64,000 nt of DNA from an uncultured Eubacteriales bacterium (GCA_934546985.1 CAKTEE010000001.1:275045-339044); one strand, 5' to 3'. Shown: positions 7,968 through 16,945, numbered from the stretch's first letter. Numbers and translations: made by a program. The notes: generated by a model from the letters alone, not told the origin.

Positions 7968-8153
7968 GTGGCCAAAACATCAATGAAAGTAAAGCAGAGC
8001 AAACCTGCTAAGTATTCTACAAGAGAGTATAACAGGTGTAAAATCTGTGGCAGGCCGCATGCCTATCTTCGTAAATACGGAGTTTGCCGTATATGCTTCA
8101 GGAACCTTGCCCATGCGGGACAGATTCCAGGCGTGAAGAAGGCCAGCTGGTAA
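7968..8153 (+). CDS. rpsZ: 30S ribosomal protein S14, zinc-binding type Z
   Basis: 61 residues, the short S14 form. Four zinc-binding cysteines are present: Cys24, Cys27, Cys40 and Cys43 (CKIC...CRIC). Zinc-free paralogues are about 89-101 residues. GTG start after AAGGAGG. Located between rplE and rpsH as in other Firmicutes. Confidence 0.99.
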   Translation: MAKTSMKVKQSKPAKYSTREYNRCKICGRPHAYLRKYGVCRICFRNLAHAGQIPGVKKASW

Positions 8154-8178
8154 AGCATTTGCAAAGGAGGTTGACGGC

Positions 8179-8577
8179 ATGCAAATAACCGATACAATCG
8201 CCGATATGCTGACGAGAATTCGCAATGCTAACTCGGCTAAGCATGATTCGGTGGACATTCCGGCTTCCAATATGAAGAAGGCAATTGCCCAGATTCTGTT
8301 GGACGAAGGATATATTAAAAGCTTCCAAGTTATTGAAGACGGGAAGCAAGGCATTATCCGCATCACATTAAAATATGGTGCGAATAAATCTCAGATTATT
8401 ACTGGTTTACGCAGAGTTTCCAAACCCGGCCTGCGTATTTATACAAACTATGAGGATATGCCGAAGGTTATGAAAGGCCTTGGTATCGCTATCCTTTCCA
8501 CTTCCAAGGGTATTTTAACGGATAAGCAGGCTCGCGCTGAGCATATCGGCGGCGAAGTTCTCGCTTTCATCTGGTAA
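8179..8577 (+). CDS. rpsH: 30S ribosomal protein S8
   Basis: 132 residues with S8 signatures TDTIADMLTRIRNA at the start and GIAILSTSKGILTDKQAR near the C terminus. In E. coli S8 represses the spc operon by binding its mRNA at rplE; no matching site was identified here. AAAGGAGG precedes the ATG. Confidence 0.99.
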   Translation: MQITDTIADMLTRIRNANSAKHDSVDIPASNMKKAIAQILLDEGYIKSFQVIEDGKQGIIRITLKYGANKSQIITGLRRVSKPGLRIYTNYEDMPKVMKGLGIAILSTSKGILTDKQARAEHIGGEVLAFIW

Positions 8578-8590
8578 GGGGGGCAGCAGG

Positions 8591-9145
8591 ATGTCACGTA
8601 TAGGCAGAAAACCGATCGTAGTTCCCGCTGGCGTTGATGTTAAAATCGATGGTTCCACCGTTACCGTAAAAGGCCCCAAGGGTACGCTTAGCCGTGCTTT
8701 TCATCCAAATATGGAAATTGCACTGAATGGCAGCGAAATTACTGTTTCCCGTCCGAATGATAATAAGGAAAACAGATCCCTTCATGGCCTGACCCGCACC
8801 TTGATTGCGAACATGGTGGAAGGTGTTACCAACGGGTTCAAGAAAGAACTGGAAATTAACGGCGTAGGTTACCGTGCAGCAAAGCAGGGCAAAAACCTCG
8901 TTATGAACCTTGGTTATTCTCATCAGGTAATTGTTTCCGATACGGATGATATTACCATTGAGCTTAACGGCACCAATAAAATTACAGTTTGCGGAACTGA
9001 CAAACAGAAGGTTGGCCAGTTTGCAGCAGAACTGAGAGAAAAACGCCCGCCGGAACCTTATAAGGGCAAGGGCATTAAATATGCCGATGAAGTAATCCGC
9101 CGTAAAGAAGGTAAGGCCGGTAAAGGCAAGGGCGGCAAGAAGTAA
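8591..9145 (+). CDS. rplF: 50S ribosomal protein L6
   Basis: 184 residues beginning MSRIGRKPIVVPAGVDV, with the two-domain L6 layout and the C-terminal PPEPYKGKGIKYADEVIRRKEGKAGK signature split by the usual loop. It lies near the sarcin-ricin loop and the factor-binding site. The start follows AAGGGGGG by a short spacer. Confidence 0.99.
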   Translation: MSRIGRKPIVVPAGVDVKIDGSTVTVKGPKGTLSRAFHPNMEIALNGSEITVSRPNDNKENRSLHGLTRTLIANMVEGVTNGFKKELEINGVGYRAAKQGKNLVMNLGYSHQVIVSDTDDITIELNGTNKITVCGTDKQKVGQFAAELREKRPPEPYKGKGIKYADEVIRRKEGKAGKGKGGKK

Positions 9146-9163
9146 TTAAAGGAGTGAAACTCA

Positions 9164-9523
9164 ATGGTTAAAAGACCAGACAGCAAGAAGGCAAGACTGC
9201 ACCGCCACGTCAGAGTGCGCGGCAAGGTATCGGGCACTGCACAGCGTCCACGCCTTAATGTTTTCCGCTCCCTTAGTAACATCTACGCTCAGTTAATAGA
9301 CGATGTCAAGGGAGTTACCCTTGTATCCGCTTCTTCTGTTGAAAAAGATTTCAATCAGTACGGCGGAAACAAAGAAGCAGCCCGCAAGGTGGGCGAGCTC
9401 CTTGCAAAACGTGCCATTGAAAAAGGCTACACCGAGGTTGTTTTTGACCGCGGCGGCAATATTTATCATGGCCGTGTTCAAGAGCTGGCGGAAGGTGCCC
9501 GCGAGGGTGGCCTTAAGTTCTAA
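9164..9523 (+). CDS. rplR: 50S ribosomal protein L18
   Basis: 119 residues; the basic N terminus (KKARLHRHVRVRGKV) is followed by the L18 core (RPRLNVFRSLSNIYAQLIDD, VVFDRGGNIYHGRV). It binds 5S rRNA together with L5. AAAGGAG lies before the ATG. Confidence 0.99.
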   Translation: MVKRPDSKKARLHRHVRVRGKVSGTAQRPRLNVFRSLSNIYAQLIDDVKGVTLVSASSVEKDFNQYGGNKEAARKVGELLAKRAIEKGYTEVVFDRGGNIYHGRVQELAEGAREGGLKF

Positions 9524-9538
9524 TAAGGAGGAATACTT

Positions 9539-10039
9539 TTGGCTAAGATTGACGCAACGTCGTTGGAACTGAAAGAGCGTGTAGTTGCTATCAACCGTGT
9601 TTCCAAAACCGTTAAGGGCGGTAGAATTTTTAAGTTCGCTGCATTGGTTGTTGTTGGCGACGGTAACGGAACCGTAGGCTTTGGTCTCGGTAAATCAGGC
9701 GAAGTTCCTGATGCAATCCGTAAGGGCATCGAAGACGCTAAGAAAAACCTTATCAAGGTTGCTATGAAAGGCACCACAATCCCTCATGAAATTACCGGCA
9801 AGTTTGGCGCAGGTGTTGTTCTCCTGAAACCTGCTGCTCCCGGTACCGGCGTTATCGCTGGTGGCCCTGTTCGTGCCGTTATTGAAACTGCGGGAATTAA
9901 GGATATTCGTTCCAAGGCTCTTCGTTCAAATAATCCATGCAATGTTGTCAGAGCTACGATTGATGGTCTGGCTAAGTTGCGCACAGCAGAGGAAGTAGCG
10001 GCAATCCGCGGCAAATCTGCTAAGGAAATCATAGGTTAG
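9539..10039 (+). CDS. rpsE: 30S ribosomal protein S5
   Basis: 166 residues. The start is a TTG at 9539, eight bases after AAGGAGG; no ATG is available in a suitable place. It has the S5 double-stranded RNA-binding-like domain (RVSKTVKGGRIFKFAALVVVGD) and the C-terminal NPCNVVRATIDGL motif. S5 helps shape the mRNA entry channel and decoding fidelity. Confidence 0.98.
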   Translation: MAKIDATSLELKERVVAINRVSKTVKGGRIFKFAALVVVGDGNGTVGFGLGKSGEVPDAIRKGIEDAKKNLIKVAMKGTTIPHEITGKFGAGVVLLKPAAPGTGVIAGGPVRAVIETAGIKDIRSKALRSNNPCNVVRATIDGLAKLRTAEEVAAIRGKSAKEIIG

Positions 10040-10052
10040 GAGGGTGGATTTT

Positions 10053-10232
10053 ATGGCAAACATTCAAGTTAAGCTTGTAAAAAGCCTGATCGGCAGCAAA
10101 AAAGATCAGATTGCCACCGCCCATGCACTTGGTCTTTTCAAAATTGGGGATACTTCCGTTCAGCCGGATATCCCTGCAACGCAAGGCAAGGTGAAAAAGA
10201 TCGTTCACCTTATCGAGGTAACCGAAGCGTAA
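10053..10232 (+). CDS. rpmD: 50S ribosomal protein L30
   Basis: 59 residues beginning MANIQVKLVKSLIGSKKDQ. ATG at 10053 after AGGAGGG; an in-frame GTG at 10044 overlaps the ribosome site and is rejected. L30 is a small single-domain protein with the ferredoxin-like fold. Confidence 0.97.
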   Translation: MANIQVKLVKSLIGSKKDQIATAHALGLFKIGDTSVQPDIPATQGKVKKIVHLIEVTEA

Positions 10233-10250
10233 GCAAGGAGGTGCGAGTAA

Positions 10251-10691
10251 ATGAAACTGCATGAGCTTTCTCCAGCGCCGGGCTCCGTTAAAGAGCGCAA
10301 GCGCATAGGCAGAGGACACGGTTCCGGTAACGGCAAAACTGCCGGTAAGGGACATAAGGGTCAAAAAGCAAGAGCTGGCAGAGGAATGCGTATCGGTTTT
10401 GAAGGCGGTCAGATGCCGCTGCAGAGACGTATCCCGAAAAGAGGCTTTGTAAATATTTTCGGTAAGGAATATGCAATCGTCAACCTTTCCTCTCTGGATG
10501 TATTTAAAAGCGGAACAGTTGTTGATGCAGAAAAACTGATAAAGGCTGGTATCATCAAGGACGTTATGGATGGCGTCAAGATTCTCGGCAACGGTGATAT
10601 CAAGAAGAAGTTAACAGTGAAGGCGACCGCTTTCTCAGAATCTGCAAAACAGAAGATCGAGGCGGCCGGTGGAAAGACCGAGGTGATCTGA
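10251..10691 (+). CDS. rplO: 50S ribosomal protein L15
   Basis: 146 residues. The extended glycine/lysine-rich N-terminal part (GRGHGSGNGKTAGKGHKGQKAR) and the globular C-terminal domain are both present. Late 50S assembly protein. One base separates its stop from the secY ATG, as in many genomes. Confidence 0.99.
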   Translation: MKLHELSPAPGSVKERKRIGRGHGSGNGKTAGKGHKGQKARAGRGMRIGFEGGQMPLQRRIPKRGFVNIFGKEYAIVNLSSLDVFKSGTVVDAEKLIKAGIIKDVMDGVKILGNGDIKKKLTVKATAFSESAKQKIEAAGGKTEVI

Positions 10692-10692
10692 T

Positions 10693-11976
10693 ATGTTCGA
10701 GACATTCCGAAATGCTTGGAAAATCGCTGATCTACGGAAAAAGATTCTCTTTACATTTCTGATTATCTTCATATTCAGAATTGGTGCTGCAATCCCGGTG
10801 CCCTTTGTAAATATCGTTGAAAACGGTATTCAAACAGACGGCGGAACCATAATGAGCTATTTGAGCGTTATGACCGGTAATGCGTTTAACTATGGTACAT
10901 TGTTTGCAATGTCAGTTACCCCATATATTAACGCATCCATTATTATGCAGCTCCTGACTATTGCAATTCCGGCATTGGAACGCCTCCAGAAGGAAGGCGA
11001 GGAAGGGCGCAAAAAGATTGCTTCTTTTACCCGTTATGCCGCAGTTGTTTTAGGCTTGCTGCAAAGTACGGCTTACTTCTTCTATCTGAAGAACCAAGGG
11101 TTCCTGGTTTACAGCACAGGCGGTTCCATGATTTTCAGTGCCTTTGTAATTATCGGTGTACTTACTGCTGGTACGGCATTGATGATGTGGTTGGGTGAAC
11201 AAATTAACCAAAGCGGTGTCGGCAACGGTATTTCTATTTTGCTGTTTGCCGGTATCGTTTCCCGTGGTCCAAGTGCTGCAATTACGCTCTATAAAGGATA
11301 CTGGGTACAGGGCGGTAAATTTTATGTACTTGTTCCATTAGTTTTGGTTATATTCCTGCTTGTTATCGGCTTTATTGTTTGGATGGATAGTGCGGAGCGC
11401 CGCATCCCGGTACAATATGCGAAGCGGGTTGTTGGACGCAAAGTTTATGGTGGTCAAAACACGCATATTCCGATTAAGGTAAATATGTCCGGTGTTATGC
11501 CGATCATTTTTGCTTCTTCTATTCTTGCACTTCCGGCTACAATAGAGTTGTTCATTGGCAAGCAAACGCAAGGTTTCTGGGGAGGATTTTTTAAACTCTT
11601 CACAGCGGATAACCTTTGGTATGCATTGATTTATTTCCTGTTAATTTTGTTCTTTGCATATTTCTATGCATCCATTCAGTATAATCCAATTGAAATGGCA
11701 AACAACATCCGCAAAAACAGCGGTGCGATTCCGGGTATCCGTCCCGGTAAGCCAACTTCTGATTATATTCAAAAGATTATGTCAAGAATCGTATTGTTGG
11801 GCGCTTTGTGCCTGAGTGTAATCGCAGTTTTGCCGATTATATTCTCTGTAGCTACTGGCATGAACGTATCGCTGGGAGGTACATCCATCCTGATTCTTGT
11901 CGGCGTCGCACTTGAGACTGTCCGTCAGATCGAATCACAAATGATGATGCGCCATTATAAAGGCTTCCTTGAATAA
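10693..11976 (+). CDS. secY: Protein translocase channel subunit SecY
   Basis: 427 residues with ten predicted membrane segments. The SecY signatures are clear: GGTIMSYLSVMTG in the plug region near residues 50-65, the WLGEQINQSGVGNGIS loop, and YASIQYNPIEMANNIRKNSGAIPGIRPG in the cytosolic loop that contacts SecA and the ribosome. It forms the SecYEG channel in the cytoplasmic membrane. It is co-transcribed with rplO and followed by adk. Confidence 0.99.
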   Translation: MFETFRNAWKIADLRKKILFTFLIIFIFRIGAAIPVPFVNIVENGIQTDGGTIMSYLSVMTGNAFNYGTLFAMSVTPYINASIIMQLLTIAIPALERLQKEGEEGRKKIASFTRYAAVVLGLLQSTAYFFYLKNQGFLVYSTGGSMIFSAFVIIGVLTAGTALMMWLGEQINQSGVGNGISILLFAGIVSRGPSAAITLYKGYWVQGGKFYVLVPLVLVIFLLVIGFIVWMDSAERRIPVQYAKRVVGRKVYGGQNTHIPIKVNMSGVMPIIFASSILALPATIELFIGKQTQGFWGGFFKLFTADNLWYALIYFLLILFFAYFYASIQYNPIEMANNIRKNSGAIPGIRPGKPTSDYIQKIMSRIVLLGALCLSVIAVLPIIFSVATGMNVSLGGTSILILVGVALETVRQIESQMMMRHYKGFLE

Positions 11977-12014
11977 AGCGATTCAAGGCGGCAGAATTGG
12001 AAGGAGTATGTTCT

Positions 12015-12647
12015 ATGAAACTGATTCTTCTAGGTGCGCCAGGTGCGGGCAAAGGAACTCAGGCTGAGGTTATCAGTAAAAAGTATTCCATACCTGCTAT
12101 CTCAACAGGAAATATCATTCGTGAAGCGTTAAACCAGGGAACAACACTTGGCATACAGGCGAAAACCTATCTTGACCAAGGTAAGCTTGTGCCGGATGAG
12201 ATTGTTAATGAAATCATTAGGGCAAGGTTAAATCAGGAAGATTGCAAAGATGGATTTATTCTTGATGGGTTTCCGCGTACACTTCCTCAGGCGGCAGCGC
12301 TTGAGAAATTTGGAATTGATATTGATAAGGTTATCAATATTGAGATTTCTGACGATACCATTATAAAAAGAATATCGGGGCGACGCGTCTGCCTGAAATG
12401 CGGAGCAACCTATCATACCGTATATAATCCGCCGGAAATGGCTGGGGTTTGCGGTAAATGCGGAGCAGAGCTTGTGCAGCGTGATGATGATTGCCCCGAA
12501 ACGGTTCTTGCAAGATTGAAAGTATTTCATAAAGAAACTGAACCGTTGAAAGATTACTATACAAAGTCCGGTAAGCTGCGTATAGTACAGGGTCAGGAAG
12601 ATGTGGCTGATACTACAGCCCTGACTCTGGAAGCTTTGGAGGATTGA
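12015..12647 (+). CDS. adk: Adenylate kinase with zinc LID
   Basis: 210 residues. Converts ATP + AMP to two ADP. P-loop GAPGAGKG at residues 7-14, AMP-binding region around STGNIIREAL and DGFPRT. The LID carries four cysteines (126, 129, 146, 149), the zinc-binding form common in Gram-positives. ATG at 12015 after GGAAGGAG; the in-frame ATG at 11997 region would extend into the ribosome site. Standard position between secY and map. Confidence 0.99.
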   Translation: MKLILLGAPGAGKGTQAEVISKKYSIPAISTGNIIREALNQGTTLGIQAKTYLDQGKLVPDEIVNEIIRARLNQEDCKDGFILDGFPRTLPQAAALEKFGIDIDKVINIEISDDTIIKRISGRRVCLKCGATYHTVYNPPEMAGVCGKCGAELVQRDDDCPETVLARLKVFHKETEPLKDYYTKSGKLRIVQGQEDVADTTALTLEALED

Positions 12648-12649
12648 GC

Positions 12650-13399
12650 ATGATTATTCTTAAAACCAACCGTGAATTGTCTCTAATGCGGGAGGCATGC
12701 AGAATTTCGGCTGGAGCATTAAGAATAGCGGGAGAAGCGGTACAGCCCGGCGTATCCACATGGGAAATTGACCGTCTTGCCTATGAGTATATCATTAAGA
12801 ATGGTGCTGAACCAAACTTTTTGCATTACAATGGCTATCCCGCAACCGCATGCATATCTGTAAACGACAGGGTGATTCATGGAATTCCCAGAAAAAACCA
12901 GATTATTCGGGAAGGAGATATCGTCAGCATTGACCTTGGCGCCCGAATAAATGGTTTTAATGGTGATAATGCTGCAACTTTTGCGGCTGGAAAAATTTCA
13001 GAAGAGGCACAGGGCCTGTTGGATGCAACCAAAGGCAGCCTTTATGAAGCAATTAAGGCGGCGAAACCCGGCAATAGAATCGGTGATATCGGCAATACGG
13101 TTCAAAAGTATGTCGAATCCAGAGGCTATAGCGTTGTCCGCGATTTTGTAGGGCATGGTGTTGGCGCTAAACTTCATGAAGATCCCAGTGTACCCAATTT
13201 CGGCACGCCAGGTAGGGGTGTGCGCCTGTTGCCGGGCATGACCTTAGCAATTGAGCCAATGATTAATCTCGGCGGCCCGGAAGTTAAAACCTTATCGGAC
13301 GGTTGGACAGTTGTGACTTTGGATGGTAAGCTGTCCGCTCACTTTGAGCATACCGTTGCTGTTACGAATGACGGTCCCGTAATTCTGACGCTTGAATAG
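12650..13399 (+). CDS. map: Methionine aminopeptidase, type I
   Basis: 249 residues. Removes the initiator methionine from nascent proteins. The five metal ligands are in place: Asp95 (SIDLG), Asp106, His169 (GHGVG), Glu202 (IEPM) and Glu233 (FEHT), plus the substrate histidine His77. It is the short form, without an N-terminal zinc finger or SecA-like extension. ATG at 12650, three bases after the adk stop, with GGAGG inside adk. Confidence 0.98.
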   Translation: MIILKTNRELSLMREACRISAGALRIAGEAVQPGVSTWEIDRLAYEYIIKNGAEPNFLHYNGYPATACISVNDRVIHGIPRKNQIIREGDIVSIDLGARINGFNGDNAATFAAGKISEEAQGLLDATKGSLYEAIKAAKPGNRIGDIGNTVQKYVESRGYSVVRDFVGHGVGAKLHEDPSVPNFGTPGRGVRLLPGMTLAIEPMINLGGPEVKTLSDGWTVVTLDGKLSAHFEHTVAVTNDGPVILTLE

Positions 13400-13410
13400 G
13401 GGGAACCGGA

Positions 13411-13671
13411 ATGGAAGTGAAAAAGGGAACAGTCGTCCGGTCCAAAATGGGACGCGATAAAGGCTTGTTTCTGGTTGTTCTTGCAGTGCAGGGAAATGAG
13501 GTGCTTCTTTGTGACGGAAAATTTCGTCCTTTGGAAAGACCAAAGAGAAAAAATATCCGACATATTGCGGTAACCTCGTCTGTTCTGTCGGATCATTCGA
13601 TGAAAACCAATCGTGAGATACGTAAGTCACTGAAAATGTGGAATGATTTACAGTCTGAAACGTTCACCTGA
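13411..13671 (+). CDS. KOW domain RNA-binding protein
   Basis: 86 residues. The N terminus is a KOW motif (KGTVVRSKMGRDKGLFLVV) resembling the L14e/L6e/L27e family, followed by a basic stretch (RPLERPKRKNIRHI). Genes like this are found between map and infA in many Clostridia and are usually annotated as KOW domain or L14E-like proteins; a defined ribosomal role is not known to me. The gene ends 13 bases before the infA start, and the infA ribosome site overlaps its stop. Confidence 0.9.
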   Translation: MEVKKGTVVRSKMGRDKGLFLVVLAVQGNEVLLCDGKFRPLERPKRKNIRHIAVTSSVLSDHSMKTNREIRKSLKMWNDLQSETFT

Positions 13672-13684
13672 GGGAGGTATCTGC

Positions 13685-13903
13685 TTGTCTAAACAGGATA
13701 TGATCGAAATTGAAGGTACTGTGGTCGAGGCTCTGCCAAATGCAATGTTTCAGGTAGAGCTGCCAAACGGCCGCAAAATCTTGGCCCATATTTCCGGTAA
13801 GCTGAGAATGAATTTTATTCGTATTTTGCCTGGGGATAAAGTAACGATCGAAATGTCGCCATACGATCTTACCAGAGGCCGTATTACATGGCGTTCTAAA
13901 TAG
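13685..13903 (+). CDS. infA: Translation initiation factor IF-1
   Basis: 72 residues, exactly the IF-1 length, from a TTG start at 13685 seven bases after GGGAGG. The OB-fold sequence is canonical (MIEIEGTVVEALPNAMFQVEL; GKLRMNFIRILPGDKVTIEMSPYDLTRGRI). IF-1 occupies the A site during initiation. The in-frame start further upstream lies inside the KOW gene and is rejected. Confidence 0.98.
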   Translation: MSKQDMIEIEGTVVEALPNAMFQVELPNGRKILAHISGKLRMNFIRILPGDKVTIEMSPYDLTRGRITWRSK

Positions 13904-13929
13904 CGAAGGCTAACTAGGGAGGTATTCTA

Positions 13930-14043
13930 ATGAAAGTCAGACCTTCTGTCAAGAAAATTTGCGAAAAGTGCAAAGTAATTAAGCGTAAGGGGAAAATCAT
14001 GGTAATCTGTGAGAATCCCAAGCATAAGCAGCGTCAGGGTTAA
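13930..14043 (+). CDS. rpmJ: 50S ribosomal protein L36, zinc form
   Basis: 37 residues read directly between infA and rpsM: MKVRPSVKKICEKCKVIKRK at the N terminus and ENPKHKQRQG at the end. Zinc ligands Cys11, Cys14, Cys27 and His32 are all present, so this is the C+ form. ATG at 13930 after AGGGAGG. This is the usual place of rpmJ in Firmicutes. Confidence 0.97.
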   Translation: MKVRPSVKKICEKCKVIKRKGKIMVICENPKHKQRQG

Positions 14044-14077
14044 TCCTGCGCAGACCGATTAATGGAGGTGCAACCAA

Positions 14078-14449
14078 ATGGCGCGTATATCTGGTGTTGA
14101 CCTGCCGAGAGACAAGCGGGTCGAGATTGGCCTTACCTATATTTATGGTATCGGCCGCAAAACAGCAAGTGATATTATAGCCGCTACTGGTATCAATCCT
14201 GACACCCGTGTCAGGGATTTGACCGAAGACGAGATTTCAAAGCTCCGTGAGTGTATCGAAAAGAAAGAGATCCGTGTAGAAGGCGATTTACGCCGTGATA
14301 TTGCTTTCGATATCAAGAGGCTTATCGAAATCGGTTGCTATCGTGGTGTCCGTCACCGTAAAGGCCTGCCTGTAAGGGGTCAGCGTTCTAAGACAAACGC
14401 TCGTACCCGCAAAGGTCCGAAGAAGACGATAGCCAACAAGAAGAAGTAA
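14078..14449 (+). CDS. rpsM: 30S ribosomal protein S13
   Basis: 123 residues beginning MARISGVDLPRDKRVEIGLTYIYGIG, with the helix-two-turn-helix segment and the basic C-terminal tail (RGQRSKTNARTRKGPKKT) that reaches the P-site tRNA. AATGGAGG precedes the ATG. It opens the alpha part of the operon. Confidence 0.99.
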   Translation: MARISGVDLPRDKRVEIGLTYIYGIGRKTASDIIAATGINPDTRVRDLTEDEISKLRECIEKKEIRVEGDLRRDIAFDIKRLIEIGCYRGVRHRKGLPVRGQRSKTNARTRKGPKKTIANKKK

Positions 14450-14467
14450 GCTTAGGAGGGTTACGAA

Positions 14468-14875
14468 ATGGCAAAACAGAGTACTGGTAAGAAAAATACC
14501 GCAGTACGTAGACGCCGCGAACGCAAGAATATTGACCGCGGTTCAGCTCATATCCAATCCACCTTCAACAACACAATTGTTACCATTACTGATACACAGG
14601 GCAATGCTGTTTCCTGGGCCAGTGCAGGCGAACTGGGCTTCAGAGGTTCCAGAAAGTCTACCCCCTTTGCAGCACAGAGTGCTGCGGAAACCGCTGCTAA
14701 AGCAGCAATGGAACATGGTATGAAAACTGTTGAGGTTTATGTTAAGGGACCGGGTGCTGGTCGTGAAGCAGCAATCCGCGCTTTGCAGACCGCAGGCCTT
14801 GAGGTCAGCATGATCAAAGACGTTACCCCGATTCCGCACAATGGTTGCCGCCCGCCCAAGAGAAGGCGTGTATAA
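14468..14875 (+). CDS. rpsK: 30S ribosomal protein S11
   Basis: 135 residues with S11 signatures (SAHIQSTFNNTIVTITD; SAGELGFRGSRKSTPFAAQ; VTPIPHNGCRPPKRRRV). It sits on the 30S platform next to the E site. AGGAGGG precedes the ATG. Confidence 0.99.
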   Translation: MAKQSTGKKNTAVRRRRERKNIDRGSAHIQSTFNNTIVTITDTQGNAVSWASAGELGFRGSRKSTPFAAQSAAETAAKAAMEHGMKTVEVYVKGPGAGREAAIRALQTAGLEVSMIKDVTPIPHNGCRPPKRRRV

Positions 14876-14901
14876 CCTAATTTCAGGAGGTGTAACTATT
14901 T

Positions 14902-15528
14902 ATGGCAAGATATACCGGTCCGGTTTGTAAACTGTGCCGCCGCGAGGGCAAAAAGCTGTTCTTAAAGGGTGACAGATGTTATACAAACAAATGCGCGGTT
15001 GACCGCCGCAGCTATGCTCCAGGCCAGCATGGCCAGAGCCGTAAAAAATCTTCCGAATACGGTATCCAGTTGCGTGCTAAACAGCAGGCTCGCCGTTATT
15101 ACGGAATTCAGGAAGGCCAGTTCCGCAGCTACTTTGTGGAAGCAGAGCGCCGTCAGGGCGTAACGGGTGAAAACTTGCTGCGTATTTGTGAAACCCGCCT
15201 TGACAATATTGTCTATTCTTTGGGTTGGGCCAGCTCCCGTGCAGAAGCAAGGCAGCTCGTTACCCATAGGCATTTTACTGTCAATGGCCATAAGGTAAAT
15301 GTTCCTTCCTATCTGGTAAAAGTAGGCCAAACCATTGCCGTATGCGAAGCCAGCCGTGACAGCGCAAAAATTAAGGCTGTACTCGAGGCAAACGCTTCCC
15401 GTCCGGTTCCGAAGTGGCTTGACCTTAACCGTGATACTCTGGAGGCAAAGGTGATTAATCTGCCTGAACGCGATGAGATCCAGGTTCCTGTTGAAGAACA
15501 CCTCATCGTTGAGTACTACTCCAAGTAA
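14902..15528 (+). CDS. rpsD: 30S ribosomal protein S4, zinc form
   Basis: 208 residues. The N terminus carries the C+ zinc site, Cys9/Cys12/Cys26/Cys31 (CKLC...CYTNKC). The S4 RNA-binding domain follows (ETRLDNIVYSLGWASSRAEARQLVTHRHFTVNG). S4 nucleates 30S assembly; in E. coli it represses the alpha operon, while in Bacillus it controls its own separate gene. Here it stays inside the alpha operon. Confidence 0.99.
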   Translation: MARYTGPVCKLCRREGKKLFLKGDRCYTNKCAVDRRSYAPGQHGQSRKKSSEYGIQLRAKQQARRYYGIQEGQFRSYFVEAERRQGVTGENLLRICETRLDNIVYSLGWASSRAEARQLVTHRHFTVNGHKVNVPSYLVKVGQTIAVCEASRDSAKIKAVLEANASRPVPKWLDLNRDTLEAKVINLPERDEIQVPVEEHLIVEYYSK

Positions 15529-15533
15529 TGTCA

Positions 15534-15572
15534 CATAAGCTGTCCTTCAACCACATCGCGTAAAAGCTTATG
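15534..15572 (+). other. Inverted repeat in the rpsD-rpoA gap
   Basis: CATAAGCT (15534-15541) and AGCTTATG (15565-15572) are exact reverse complements separated by 23 nt. No T-run follows. It lies between S4 and RNA polymerase alpha, 25 nt before the rpoA start, so a role in processing or S4-linked control is possible but unproven. Confidence 0.4.
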
Positions 15573-15596
15573 ATTGTTAGACAAGGAGGGTTTTGA

Positions 15597-16547
15597 ATGA
15601 TCGAGATTGAGAAGCCCAGAATCGAATGTATCGATTTAGCCCCGGACGGAACCCATGGTAAATTTGTTGTGGAACCGCTGGAACGCGGTTACGGAACAAC
15701 GCTTGGCAACAGCCTTAGGAGAGTTCTCCTGTCCTCGTTGCCGGGTTATGCCATTACTTCTGTTAAAATTGACGGTGTATTGCATGAGTTTTCTACTATC
15801 CCCGGTGTTAAGGAAGACGTTACTGAAATTGTATTGAATTTAAAGGGCGTTATTCTTAAAATTCACGGAGACGGTCCCAAAACCATTTATATTGAAGCAA
15901 ATGGCGAAGGGGAAATTACCGCAGGCAGTATTAAAGCTGATTCCGAAGTTGAGATCCTTAATCCGGATCATCATATCGCATCTCTTGATGCAGGCGCCAG
16001 TGTAAACATGGAACTGACTGCTGACAGAGGACGCGGTTATGTACCTTCGGAACGCAACAAGCAGCGTATGCAGCCTGTAATCGGCATTATTGCTGTTGAC
16101 TCAATTTATACACCTGTTTTAAAGGTAAATTACACAGTTGAGAATACCCGTGTTGGTCAGGTAACTGACTTTGACAAACTGACGCTCGAAGTAACTACGA
16201 ATGGAACCATTTTTGCAAAAGAAGCGGTTTCACTTGCAGCCAAGATCCTCAACGAACATCTCAATTTGTTTGTAGATCTTTCTGAAGAAGCATACGACAC
16301 TGAAATTATGGTCGTCAAGGATGATAACGGCAAGGAAAAAGTGCTTGAGATGACCATTGAAGAGCTTGACCTGTCTGTGCGTTCGTTCAATTGTTTAAAG
16401 CGGGCGGGTATCAACACGGTGGAGGATTTGATTAACAAATCCGAGGAAGATATGATGAAGGTCAGAAATCTTGGCCGCAAATCTCTCGACGAGGTTGTCG
16501 CTAAGCTTGCATCGCTCGGATTCAACCTCCGCAAAGAGGAAGAGTAA
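15597..16547 (+). CDS. rpoA: DNA-directed RNA polymerase subunit alpha
   Basis: 316 residues. The N-terminal domain has the assembly motif GTTLGNSLRRVLLSSLPG (about 32-50); the C-terminal domain from about 240 has the DNA- and activator-binding helices (DLSVRSFNCLKRAGINTVEDL, KVRNLGRKSLDEV). The ATG follows AAGGAGGG. Its place between rpsD and rplQ is standard. Confidence 0.99.
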   Translation: MIEIEKPRIECIDLAPDGTHGKFVVEPLERGYGTTLGNSLRRVLLSSLPGYAITSVKIDGVLHEFSTIPGVKEDVTEIVLNLKGVILKIHGDGPKTIYIEANGEGEITAGSIKADSEVEILNPDHHIASLDAGASVNMELTADRGRGYVPSERNKQRMQPVIGIIAVDSIYTPVLKVNYTVENTRVGQVTDFDKLTLEVTTNGTIFAKEAVSLAAKILNEHLNLFVDLSEEAYDTEIMVVKDDNGKEKVLEMTIEELDLSVRSFNCLKRAGINTVEDLINKSEEDMMKVRNLGRKSLDEVVAKLASLGFNLRKEEE

Positions 16548-16588
16548 GCCTATTTTTCTTACACCTACGGTAAAGGAGTGAGTTTTCA

Positions 16589-16930
16589 ATGCCTGGTACA
16601 AGAAAGCTTGGCAGAACCACTGACCATAGATTGGCTATGCTTAGGGGTATGGTAACGTTCCTGCTGGAAAACGGCAGAATTGAAACCACCATTACAAGAG
16701 CAAAGGAAGTACGTTCTATGACAGAGAAAATGATTACTCTGGCAAAGGACAACAGCCTGAACTCAAAGCGCAACGCGCTTTCCTATATCACTAAAGAAGA
16801 TGTTGTTAAAAAACTTTATGATGATATAGCACCAAAGTATGCTGACAAGAACGGTGGCTATTGCCGTATTATTAAGACTGGCCCTCGCCGCGGAGATGCG
16901 GCGGAGATGTGTATCATCGAGCTCGTCTAA
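16589..16930 (+). CDS. rplQ: 50S ribosomal protein L17
   Basis: 113 residues starting MPGTRKLGRTTDHRLAMLRG, the L17 signature, and ending with the YCRIIKTGPRRGDAAEMCIIEL motif. It is the last gene of the operon: an intrinsic terminator begins 16 bases after the stop. In many Firmicutes the ECF transporter, truA, rplM and rpsI follow; here they do not. Confidence 0.99.
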   Translation: MPGTRKLGRTTDHRLAMLRGMVTFLLENGRIETTITRAKEVRSMTEKMITLAKDNSLNSKRNALSYITKEDVVKKLYDDIAPKYADKNGGYCRIIKTGPRRGDAAEMCIIELV

Positions 16931-16945
16931 TTTTAATTTAGTAAC